The position numbers and the translations under genes were made by a program. A stretch of DNA of 41,638 nucleotides from DATMTS01 sp035564555. Its GTDB lineage: Bacteria; Actinomycetota; Actinomycetes; Actinomycetales; Microbacteriaceae. The stretch covers positions 1 through 41,638 of the forward strand of contig DATMTS010000114.1 of assembly GCA_035564555.1 (NCBI GenBank). The letters run 5' to 3'. Of this stretch, positions 33,306 through 40,327 are shown one piece after another (position 1 is the first letter of the stretch; each line of letters starts with the position of its first letter). Under the pieces are notes generated by a model, which was given only the letters and a program-made list of their open reading frames with translations, did no database searches and was not told the DNA's origin.

Positions 33306-33335
33306 GAGTTGAGTCGAGTTGAGTTGAGTTGAGTT
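33306..33335. repeat. pentanucleotide tandem repeat (GAGTT)6
   Basis: Six head-to-tail GAGTT units, the second with one change (GAGTC). It lies in the predicted 5' leader of the binding-protein gene, between the LacI-type operator and the start codon. This is a short simple-sequence repeat, unusual in such high-G+C DNA. Confidence 0.85.
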
Positions 33336-33344
33336 GCTGGGCAG

Positions 33345-33358
33345 GTAAAGCGCTTTAC
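33345..33358. promoter_or_regulatory. LacI-type operator 1
   Basis: Perfect 14-bp palindrome GTAAAGCGCTTTAC, of the central-CG type bound by LacI/GalR proteins, downstream of the predicted operon start. Confidence 0.75.
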
Positions 33359-33454
33359 TGTCGATCGCACAAGCCACGCTGGGCTGGTGGGGGTGGATTC
33401 GGCGACCTGGCTGACAGTTTGACCGCCGTGACACCACAATGTCAAGACCAAATC

Positions 33455-33465
33455 TAAGCGGTTTA
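33455..33465. promoter_or_regulatory. LacI-type operator 2
   Basis: TAAGCGGTTTA (reverse TAAACCGCTTA), an imperfect LacI/GalR operator. It overlaps the predicted -35 of lacI (33462-33467) and lies just upstream of TTGACA of the divergent operon. Confidence 0.65.
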
Positions 33466-33561
33466 CCAAACGCAGACCTCGTGCGATACTTCCTCCATGG
33501 GCGCCGCGGCGTTCCGCGACCACGCGGTTCGACGAAGTGGCTTCGAGTGCAGGAGGCGGCG

Positions 33562-34659
33562 ATGGCGACGATGCGGCAGGTGGCCGAACGGGCGAACGTC
33601 TCGATCGCGACGGTCTCCTTCGTGGTCAACGACACCAAACCCGTCTCCCCGGAAACCCGGGACCGCATCCTCACCGCCATGGCCGAACTCGGATACCGGC
33701 GCAACGTCGTCGCACGCGCCTTGGCGAGTCGGCGAACCAGGATCATCGCCCTTCTGGTTCCGGCGTTGGATCGCAGGTTGGGCACGACGGCGATGGACAT
33801 CGTCAAGGGCGCCGCGACGGCGGCTCACAAGCGCGGCTACGACGTCGTGCTCTGGCCGGTCGGCACCGACGTGGAGCACATGTCGGAGTTGATCGCCGGT
33901 GGCCTCGTCGACGGGGTGCTGCTGATGGAGGTGCGCGTCGACGACCCGCGCGTCGAGCGCCTCACTGCGTCGAAAGCGACGTTCGCGATGATCGGCCGCA
34001 CGAGGAATCCAGATGGCCTGCCGTTCGTCGACATGGACTTCGAGCGCACCGTCGAGAACGCCCTCGACTACCTGACGGGACTGGGCCACACACGGATCGC
34101 GCTGATGACCGAGCAGTTGGAGGGAACCGCGTTGTCGGGATACGGCCCCGTCGTTCGCACGACGACGAGCTTTCATCTGGGCATGTCGAAGCGCGGGCTC
34201 GTTCCGGTCTCGCTGACCTGTGAGCGCACCCCGCGGGGCGGCCGGGCCGCCGCGGCGGAACTGCTGCAGGCGGCTCCGGAGACCACGGCCATCATGGTCA
34301 TGAACGACACGGCTGCGTTCGGTGTGGTGAGCGGACTGACCCATGCCGGTCGGCAGATCCCCGACGACGTGTCGATCCTCTCGATCGCCACGAGCGCCGA
34401 GATGGCCGCCATGTCCGATCCCGTGCTCAGCACGATGAACGCTCCCGGCGAGGAACTCGGCCGGCTGGGCGCCGACGCGCTGATCGACCAACTCGAAGGT
34501 CGCGCCGCAACGCTTCCTCAGGTGCTGCTGCCGTGCCCCCTGGAGGTTGCGGAGTCGACCGGGCCGCCCCGGCCGGGTCGCCGCGGGCCTCTGCGGCAGG
34601 ACCAGCGTCCCAGGCCGACGCCGCTCTTTCCGGGCGTAACCGCTAACCGGCCGGGCTGA
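33562..34659 (+). CDS. LacI-family transcriptional regulator
   Basis: 365 aa. The N-terminal helix-turn-helix and hinge (MRQVAERANVSIATVSFVVND ... RRNVVARALAS) are intact, though the usual VSRVLN is VSFVVN. The effector domain follows (IALLVPAL, GLVDGVLLMEV, VDMDFERTVENALDYLTGLGHTRIAL, DDVSILSIA). The last ~30 residues are Pro/Arg-rich and beyond the fold. ATG 33562 has AGGAGG 5 bases ahead; an upstream in-frame ATG is less likely. It is divergent from the sugar operon and probably represses it and itself. Its 3' end overlaps the convergent phosphoesterase gene by 17 bp. Confidence 0.93.
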   Translation: MATMRQVAERANVSIATVSFVVNDTKPVSPETRDRILTAMAELGYRRNVVARALASRRTRIIALLVPALDRRLGTTAMDIVKGAATAAHKRGYDVVLWPVGTDVEHMSELIAGGLVDGVLLMEVRVDDPRVERLTASKATFAMIGRTRNPDGLPFVDMDFERTVENALDYLTGLGHTRIALMTEQLEGTALSGYGPVVRTTTSFHLGMSKRGLVPVSLTCERTPRGGRAAAAELLQAAPETTAIMVMNDTAAFGVVSGLTHAGRQIPDDVSILSIATSAEMAAMSDPVLSTMNAPGEELGRLGADALIDQLEGRAATLPQVLLPCPLEVAESTGPPRPGRRGPLRQDQRPRPTPLFPGVTANRPG

Positions 34660-35740
34660 GCATCTCGTTCATGGGTACGGCAGCGGCATCGCCCGCAGCC
34701 AAGGGAGCCAGGCCCCACTGCTCTTCGACGGTTCGTAGAAGCGAGTAATGGTTGTAAGGCGTCGCAGTCGAATACGCGCGTCGAGCCGCCGGCCCGGCGA
34801 AGATGCACGGCACCACGTTGTTGCCGCTCTCGCCCTCGTCGAACGTGATCACCAGCAATGACCGTTGCGTCGTGAAGGCGGGCGATCCCAGGATCTGCGG
34901 AACATTGTGCGCCAGCCACGCGTCGCCGGTCGCGATCGAGCAGTCGTGCATGTCATCGCACAGGTCAGGGCTCACGAACGAGTAGCTCGGCAGGGTCGCG
35001 GGGCTTGCCAGGTCGGCGGCGAGCCGACCGTACGGAACGTCGTGAGAATCGCAGTACGCGACCTTCGCGGTGACATCCGGGTAATACAGGAACGGATTGT
35101 GCTTGACGGCGTAGCGGCCGCTGTTGACGGCGGTGCAGGCAGCAGGCATGCTCTCGGCGTAGAACTTCCAGCTGCGGCCGGATGCGACGAGCTCATCGCC
35201 CAGGTTCTTACCGTGTGCGTGGCACGAACCGCGAGGCGGGTTGCAGTCGCTGGTGATGCCGGCTGTCGTGCCGCCGGTCAGGGCGAGATAGTTCGGCAGG
35301 CTCGGATGTGTCACCCCGCTGTAGTCGGTCGCTGATGCGAACGTGTGCGCCAACCCGTTCAGATACGGTGCGGCAGGGTTGCCCAGAACGGTCGCCGCAG
35401 GCTTGTTCTCGTCGACGATGATCACCACGTGCTGCAGCGTCGCTTCCCCAGGGGACGACGACTGCGGGGTCGATGACGGTGCAGTCGATGACGGTGCGAC
35501 TGCGGGCGGGGCGGAGTGCGCGATCGCGGGTTGGTCGGCCGTCGGCCGAGGGGATGCCGTGCACGCGCTCAGCAGCAGCACGCTCGCCAGCAGCACGCTC
35601 CCCGCCTTCCCGGTGGTCACCAGCCCGGTCGTCACCGACCCGGTCGCCGTCAGCCTGGTCGCACGCCGCCGTCCCGAGCCGCGCCGCGGCCGAGTGCCGG
35701 CCTTCGTGCGGTCGCGCCAGAACATGCGGAAAGAGTTCAC
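34643..35740 (-). CDS. phosphoesterase-family lipoprotein
   Basis: 365 aa. An Arg-rich N-terminus and hydrophobic stretch end in lipobox LLSAC, followed by a Pro/Ser/Thr linker. The catalytic domain has LQHVVIIVDENKPAATVLG, SGVTHPSLPNYLALTGG (metal-site and nucleophile Thr/Ser region), SYSFVSPDLCDDMHDC and LLVITFDEGE, which is the PF04185 acid phosphatase/phospholipase C pattern in a short form. GTG 35740 is preferred because it overlaps the upstream stop (GTGA); ATG 35725 is an alternative. Substrate unknown. A second member of the family is at 18942-20630. Confidence 0.82.
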   Translation of the reverse strand: MNSFRMFWRDRTKAGTRPRRGSGRRRATRLTATGSVTTGLVTTGKAGSVLLASVLLLSACTASPRPTADQPAIAHSAPPAVAPSSTAPSSTPQSSSPGEATLQHVVIIVDENKPAATVLGNPAAPYLNGLAHTFASATDYSGVTHPSLPNYLALTGGTTAGITSDCNPPRGSCHAHGKNLGDELVASGRSWKFYAESMPAACTAVNSGRYAVKHNPFLYYPDVTAKVAYCDSHDVPYGRLAADLASPATLPSYSFVSPDLCDDMHDCSIATGDAWLAHNVPQILGSPAFTTQRSLLVITFDEGESGNNVVPCIFAGPAARRAYSTATPYNHYSLLRTVEEQWGLAPLAAGDAAAVPMNEMLSPAG

Positions 35741-36318
35741 CAAGGCGCCGCAGCACTGCGTCGCGGCAATGTCAGAAGCGACATCAGGCTGAGCCCGATC
35801 AGCAGAACGGCTCCGACGATGATGAACGCGTGAACCGTGAGTACGGGCAGTGTCAGCGCGACCAAGCCGGCGAGCATCGAGAACAGTCCGCTGACCACCC
35901 CGAGCCAGCGCGGAAAGATCGCGCCCGTCCACGCCCCCATGAGGTCGACGAGGCCGGCAGCGATCCAGCCGACTCCGATCACGAATGCCAGCAGCAGAAT
36001 CGAGCGCAGCGGGTCGACTATGCACAGGACCCCGGCCGCGAGAACGATCACCCCGAGAAGGCCGATCAACCAGCGGTGGCCCGTGCTGACATGCCGCGAC
36101 ACCATCGCGGCAGCGATGCGAACGATCCCGGACACGATCAGGTAGGCGCCGAAGAGCACGCCGACCGTCACCAGCGTCGCATCCTGCCAGACCAGGGCGA
36201 TGATGCCCAAGGCGATGCCCACCACGCCGATGGCGAGCGTCTCCCCCCGATGCAGTTGGAGCGAGGGTCCGGACCTCCCCGCCAACGGCACCGGCGTCGG
36301 ATTCAGTGAAGGAATCAT
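35737..36318 (-). CDS. DUF308/HdeD-like membrane protein
   Basis: 193 aa with six transmembrane segments in three hairpins. The pattern GVVGIALGIIALVWQDATLVTVGVLFGAYLIVSGIVRI and GLLGVIVLAAGVLCIVDPLRS are those of HdeD-type acid-resistance/DUF308 proteins, whose biochemical role is unclear. ATG 36318 has GGAGGG 6 bases ahead. The stop overlaps the phosphoesterase start by 4 bp, so the two are made together. It is divergent from the DUF2510 gene. Confidence 0.85.
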   Translation of the reverse strand: MIPSLNPTPVPLAGRSGPSLQLHRGETLAIGVVGIALGIIALVWQDATLVTVGVLFGAYLIVSGIVRIAAAMVSRHVSTGHRWLIGLLGVIVLAAGVLCIVDPLRSILLLAFVIGVGWIAAGLVDLMGAWTGAIFPRWLGVVSGLFSMLAGLVALTLPVLTVHAFIIVGAVLLIGLSLMSLLTLPRRSAAAPW

Positions 36319-36378
36319 CGCCTGCCCTCCCTTCGACTCCCCCGGTGACTTCAGCATCCTCCGGGGTCGGTGGAAAGG

Positions 36379-36401
36379 CAACGCCTGGCGACGCTCGCCC
36401 G
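36379..36401. repeat. 23-bp direct repeat, left copy
   Basis: Starts CAACGCCTGGCG and ends CTCGCCCG; identical in all 23 bases to the copy at 36922-36944. The pair encloses the DUF2510 gene and its promoter region (520 bp between the copies). Confidence 0.85.
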
Positions 36402-36509
36402 AGTCCCTCGAATTCCCGGTCGTGAATGCGACGCTGCACCACTGACTGGGGGTTACCCAGACGGCTAGTCGTGAGCCACAGTCGTCTCACGCCCCTGAAC
36501 GGAGAGACG

Positions 36510-36917
36510 ATGGCTGAAGCCGGTTGGTATCAAGACCCGAGCAACCCGAACGCGACAAGATGGTGGGATGGTCGAGCATGGACGGAGCACACCGGCACGC
36601 ATCCCGAACCCGTGCCGGTTCAACCCGTCTACGCACCACCGCACGTCCCGTATCCGACGATGAGACCGGTCAACAGCAAGGCGTCGACGGCGAGGGTTTT
36701 GGCTGTTGTGAGTCTGCTCATCAACCCATTCATGATCCTTTCGATTCTGGCCATCGTCTTCGGCGCCCAAGGACAGGCCGAAGCCAAGAGGCTGGAGGCG
36801 GGCGGCTACGGGCGAATCGGTGGAGGGTCAGCGACTGCCGCGATCGTAATCGGGGTCGTCGGCTGTGTGCTCTTCGTCATTGTCGTCGCCGTCTACGCGA
36901 ATACGCACGCTCTGTGA
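36510..36917 (+). CDS. DUF2510-domain membrane protein (DUF4190-like C-terminus)
   Basis: 135 aa. The N-terminal AGWYQDPSNPNATRWWDGRAWTEHT is the tryptophan-rich DUF2510 motif, typical of actinobacteria. A Pro-rich linker leads to two transmembrane segments (about 53-76 and 105-128) with a DUF4190-like loop between. ATG 36510 has GGAGAG 4 bases ahead. Function is not known. The gene is enclosed by a 23-bp direct repeat, and faces the MMPL transporter. Confidence 0.85.
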   Translation: MAEAGWYQDPSNPNATRWWDGRAWTEHTGTHPEPVPVQPVYAPPHVPYPTMRPVNSKASTARVLAVVSLLINPFMILSILAIVFGAQGQAEAKRLEAGGYGRIGGGSATAAIVIGVVGCVLFVIVVAVYANTHAL

Positions 36918-36921
36918 CGAC

Positions 36922-36944
36922 CAACGCCTGGCGACGCTCGCCCG
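36922..36944. repeat. 23-bp direct repeat, right copy
   Basis: Second copy, 5 bp after the DUF2510 stop. A perfect palindrome GAGCCGCGGCTC follows at 36957-36968, possibly a weak bidirectional terminator without T-tract between the DUF2510 gene and the MMPL gene. Confidence 0.85.
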
Positions 36945-36974
36945 GCCGGGGCGTCAGAGCCGCGGCTCGAGTTG

Positions 36975-39479
36975 CTACGGGGTGAGCACGGCCTCCCGCT
37001 CCTCAACCGTCTCAGGCTGGGCCGCACGGATGGGATGACTCCGCTCCAGCTTCGCCCCCTCCACGTCGACGTCGGGAAGCAACCGATCCAGCCAACGCGG
37101 AATCCACCACGCCGACGCACCCAGGAGGTGCATCGCGGCGGGGATGAGCAGCATCCGCACGACGAAGGCGTCCACGAGCACACCGAAGGCGAGACCGAAC
37201 CCGACGGGCTGGATCGTGGTCGAGTCGGAGAAGATGAACCCCGCGAACACCGAGATCATGATGATCGCGGCGGCGGTCACGACAGAGCGGCCGGCGTGGA
37301 ACCCTTGCTGCACGGCAAGTCGTGCGGGTGACCCGTGGGCGTACGCTTCCCGCATCCCCGTGACCAGGAACAACTGGTAGTCCATGGCGAGCCCGAACAA
37401 CACGCCGACCTCGATGATCGGCAAGAAGCTCAGGATCGGTGCCGGGTCATGCACTCCGAAGATCGTGCTCAGCCAGCCGAACTGATAGACGGCGGTCAGC
37501 CCGCCGAAGGTCGCGAGCAGGGAGAGCACGAACCCCGCGGTGGCCGTCAGCGGCACGAGAATCGAGCGGAACACGATGATCAGGATGATCAGCGAGAGCC
37601 CCACCACAAGCGCAAGATAGAGCGGCAGAACGTTCGCCAGCTTCTCGGAGATGTCGATGTTCGCGCTGGCATTGCCTGCGACCCCGAGGGTGACCGCGCC
37701 CGCATCGGTCGCAATCGGAGGAAGGTCGCGTAGGTCGTGCACGAGTTGCTCGGTCTTCGCATCGGACGGCCCGGTGCGCGGCACCACCTCGAAAGCCAAT
37801 TGGGTCTTGTGCGAACTGGCACCGATGGGCACGACCGCCGCGACGTCGGGTCGGTCGGCCAGCTTCTCACCGACCGCGACCTGCTGGCGCAGTACGTCGT
37901 CTCCGATTGCCTCCTTCGGCAGATCGGCGAGCACCACCAAGGGGGCGTTGTGCCCGGCCCCGAATTTGTCTTTGATCACCTGCTGGGCGCGATACTGACT
38001 GCTGTCGGTGGGCTGGGATGCGCCGTCAGGCAGTCCGAGCCTCATCTGCGTAGCCGGCAGTGCCACCGCACCGAGCACGGCCACCCCCACGACCAGCGTG
38101 ATGACCGCACGCCAGGTCTTCATGGGCTTGTCGGGGATGCGCACCGCATCCGGATGGCCGATCATCGCGCGCTCCTTCTTGCGCAGGATGCGCATTCCGA
38201 CCAGCGACATGACGGCCGGGGTGAAAGTCACGGCGATCAGGATGGCGACAGCGACAGCGACGGCGCCGACGGTGCCCATCAGGCCGAGGAAGGAGATTCC
38301 GGTTACGTTGAGCGCGAGCAGAGCCACGATCACCGTGCTTCCGGCGAAGACGACGGCGTTGCCCGAAGTGCCGTTGGCCAGACCGATCGATTCGGACAGG
38401 CCGATGCCCTGCTTCAGTTGCTTGCGGTGCCGATTCAAGATGAACAGCGAATAGTCGATGCCGACCGCCAGGCCGAGCATGAGCCCGAGCACCGGAGTGA
38501 CCGAGTCGAATTCGACGACTCTCGAGAACGACATGGCAGCCAACACGGCGACGCCGACGCCGAAGAGTGCGCTGACCAGCGGAATGGCCGCTCCGATGAT
38601 CGTGCCCAGGATGAGGACCAGTACGATCGCAGCGACCAGCACGCCGATGATCTCGCCGACGCCGATGACCGACGGGACCGTCTGAGCGATCTCGTTCGAG
38701 ACGGAGACCCTGACGCCGCTGATATCCGCATCATCGGCGGCGTGCACGATCGCATCCTTGAGCTCGGTCGGGACAGCGGTGGTGGCCACGTCGAACGAGA
38801 CGGTGCCGATGGCCGCGGTTCCGTCGCGGGAGACGATTCCCGCGTCTCCCGTCAGCTTCAGCAGTCGTGAGCCGAGATCGAGCCTGGTCTTGCCGGCTTT
38901 CAGCTGCGCCGACTCGGTGTCGAGCTTGCTGCGATTCGCGTCGAGTTGCGTCTGCGCCCGGCTCAGCTGCGGCTTCGCCTGATCGAGCATCCCGGCGGCC
39001 TCGGCCTGCTTCGTCTGTGCATCGAGTTGCTTCTGCGCCAGGTCGAGTTGCGCACGGGCATCCGCGATCTGCTGGGTGCCGGCGGCGATCTTCTCGGCGC
39101 CGTCGCTGATCGTGGTGCGTTGATCGTCGAGCTTCTTCTGCGCGGTGAACGGGTCGGTGGTGCCCGAGACCCCGCGCATGTCACCGATATCGCCCACCAG
39201 GACGCCGACCGACGCTTTCTCGGCCGAGGTGAAGGGCTTGCCGTCGGTCGTCTCGAAGACCAGGCTGCCGCTGCCTCCTCCCGTGGAGGGGAAGTTCTGC
39301 TTCAGCTGGTTCGTCACCTTCTCCGTGGCGGTGCCGGGAAGACTGATCGAACTCGACGTGGTGCCTGCGAAGAGACCGAATCCGACGCCGGCGAGTGCGA
39401 GCACCACGATCCAGGCGATGATGACGGACCAGCGTCTGCGGGCTGAGAATCGTCCGAGGCGGTACAGCAGGGAGGCCAT
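36975..39479 (-). CDS. MMPL/RND-family transporter with coiled-coil loop
   Basis: 834 aa, twelve transmembrane segments in two halves (1+5+1+5). It begins SARRRWSVIIAWIVVLALAGVGFG. The first extracytoplasmic domain holds a long alpha-helical heptad-like hairpin (about residues 105-180, rich in Gln, Ala, Leu and Lys), before DVATTAVPTELKDAIVHAADDADISGVRVSVS. The membrane part has GIDYSLFILNRHRKQL and GLAMDYQLFLVTGMREA, the MMPL signatures with the proton-relay Asp. Export of a lipid or hydrophobic drug is the family expectation. ATG 39479 has AAAGAGG 6 bases ahead. It follows the TetR gene after 135 bp, so they probably form one regulated unit. Confidence 0.93.
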   Translation of the reverse strand: MASLLYRLGRFSARRRWSVIIAWIVVLALAGVGFGLFAGTTSSSISLPGTATEKVTNQLKQNFPSTGGGSGSLVFETTDGKPFTSAEKASVGVLVGDIGDMRGVSGTTDPFTAQKKLDDQRTTISDGAEKIAAGTQQIADARAQLDLAQKQLDAQTKQAEAAGMLDQAKPQLSRAQTQLDANRSKLDTESAQLKAGKTRLDLGSRLLKLTGDAGIVSRDGTAAIGTVSFDVATTAVPTELKDAIVHAADDADISGVRVSVSNEIAQTVPSVIGVGEIIGVLVAAIVLVLILGTIIGAAIPLVSALFGVGVAVLAAMSFSRVVEFDSVTPVLGLMLGLAVGIDYSLFILNRHRKQLKQGIGLSESIGLANGTSGNAVVFAGSTVIVALLALNVTGISFLGLMGTVGAVAVAVAILIAVTFTPAVMSLVGMRILRKKERAMIGHPDAVRIPDKPMKTWRAVITLVVGVAVLGAVALPATQMRLGLPDGASQPTDSSQYRAQQVIKDKFGAGHNAPLVVLADLPKEAIGDDVLRQQVAVGEKLADRPDVAAVVPIGASSHKTQLAFEVVPRTGPSDAKTEQLVHDLRDLPPIATDAGAVTLGVAGNASANIDISEKLANVLPLYLALVVGLSLIILIIVFRSILVPLTATAGFVLSLLATFGGLTAVYQFGWLSTIFGVHDPAPILSFLPIIEVGVLFGLAMDYQLFLVTGMREAYAHGSPARLAVQQGFHAGRSVVTAAAIIMISVFAGFIFSDSTTIQPVGFGLAFGVLVDAFVVRMLLIPAAMHLLGASAWWIPRWLDRLLPDVDVEGAKLERSHPIRAAQPETVEEREAVLTP

Positions 39480-39614
39480 GGTTGCCTCTTTCTTTGGTGG
39501 CGGTCGGCCGCGGGTCGACCGGATGCGGTGGCGCAACAGCGGGTCCCTGATGCGTGGTGTTGTCTTTGTGGTGTGAAGTCAGTGGTGCGCGGATTCGTGG
39601 TGGCGGCGCGCAGG

Positions 39615-40253
39615 TCAGCGCTGCGGCATGTACCCCGAGCGGATGCTGTCGATCAGGCGCGTGAGCAATTCATCCCACCCTGCGCGAGAGGTGTCGCTGG
39701 GCATGGCGCCGGCGATCCAGTGTGCGGCGATCACCGCGAGACCGCTCATCAGCGAGCCGACCAGCAGCTGAACGTCGAGGGGATCGGCTGCGTCATAGCG
39801 TCGAGCGATCTCGTGCCGCAGCAGTTCGCCGACCCGGTTGTAAGCCATGTCGCTGACCACGTTGGCGCGGCTGTCGCCAGGATCTCTGATGTCGAGGATG
39901 GTCGTGATCCGCCTGATCGGGCTCGGCAGGTCTGCCGAGCGGAGGGCCACGGAGAGCTCGTCGAACAGGGCCGCCCTACTACCGTCGCCGACGGGCGTGC
40001 CGGCGACTGAGGCCGTGAATTGGTCGACCACGACGACGAGTTCGTCGGCGCACAGCGTGAGAAGCACCTCGTCGAGCGAGGCGAAGTGATTGAACACCGT
40101 GCGCCGCGCGACGTCGGCCCGATCGGCGAGTTCGTCCACCGAGAACCGCGGGCCGCCCCGCTCCTCGACGAGCTTGCGAGCCGCTTCGAGGATCGCCGCG
40201 CGATGTCTCGCCTTGAGCGCCGCGCGTCGGTCGGGAACGGTTTCTTCGATCAC
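39615..40253 (-). CDS. TetR-family regulator of the MMPL transporter
   Basis: 212 aa. The helix-turn-helix (AAILEAARKLVEERGGPRFSVDELADRADVARRTVFNHFAS) fits TetR; the C-terminal ligand domain is diverse. The start is GTG 40253. A candidate -10 box TAGTGT ends about 7 bases ahead of this GTG, with TTGCAC 18 bp further up, so the message may be leaderless. The two boxes sit inside two tandem palindromes, which suggests autorepression. The effector is unknown; the neighbour suggests a substrate of the transporter. Confidence 0.92.
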   Translation of the reverse strand: MIEETVPDRRAALKARHRAAILEAARKLVEERGGPRFSVDELADRADVARRTVFNHFASLDEVLLTLCADELVVVVDQFTASVAGTPVGDGSRAALFDELSVALRSADLPSPIRRITTILDIRDPGDSRANVVSDMAYNRVGELLRHEIARRYDAADPLDVQLLVGSLMSGLAVIAAHWIAGAMPSDTSRAGWDELLTRLIDSIRSGYMPQR

Positions 40254-40261
40254 GTTTATTA

Positions 40262-40287
40262 CACTAAGTGCAACGACGCACTTAGTG
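40262..40287. promoter_or_regulatory. TetR operator, paired palindromes over promoter
   Basis: CACTAAGTG (40262-40270) and CACTTAGTG (40279-40287) are each palindromic and are inverted copies of each other, separated by 8 bp. They overlap the -35 (TTGCAC) and -10 (TAGTGT) boxes of the minus-strand promoter of the TetR gene. Confidence 0.75.
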
Positions 40288-40327
40288 CAAGTTCTAGAGT
40301 CCCGAAGAGACCCCTACGTTCGCGCTC

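Larger units (their letters stand above)
33227..33561. promoter_or_regulatory. divergent regulatory region of the ThuA-type sugar operon and lacI
   Basis: 335 bp without a gene. For the minus-strand operon there is TTGACA at 33445-33440 with a weak -10 (TCAAAC) 17 bp on. For the regulator there is TTTACC at 33462-33467 and GATACT at 33485-33490 with a 17-bp spacer. Two LacI-type palindromes lie at 33345-33358 and 33455-33465, on both sides of the operon promoter, 110 bp apart. A GAGTT tandem repeat lies between the first operator and the SBP start. Confidence 0.65.

Noticed and set aside
31277..33307. 676-codon plus-strand frame over the SBP and MalF-like genes
   Set aside because: Antisense shadow of well-supported genes with normal membrane and lipobox features.
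33306..33335. Possible CRISPR-like array
   Set aside because: Five-base units without spacers; a simple-sequence repeat.
40262..40287. Possible att site or transposon end
   Set aside because: Each arm is palindromic and covers a good promoter of a TetR gene, so an operator is the simpler reading.
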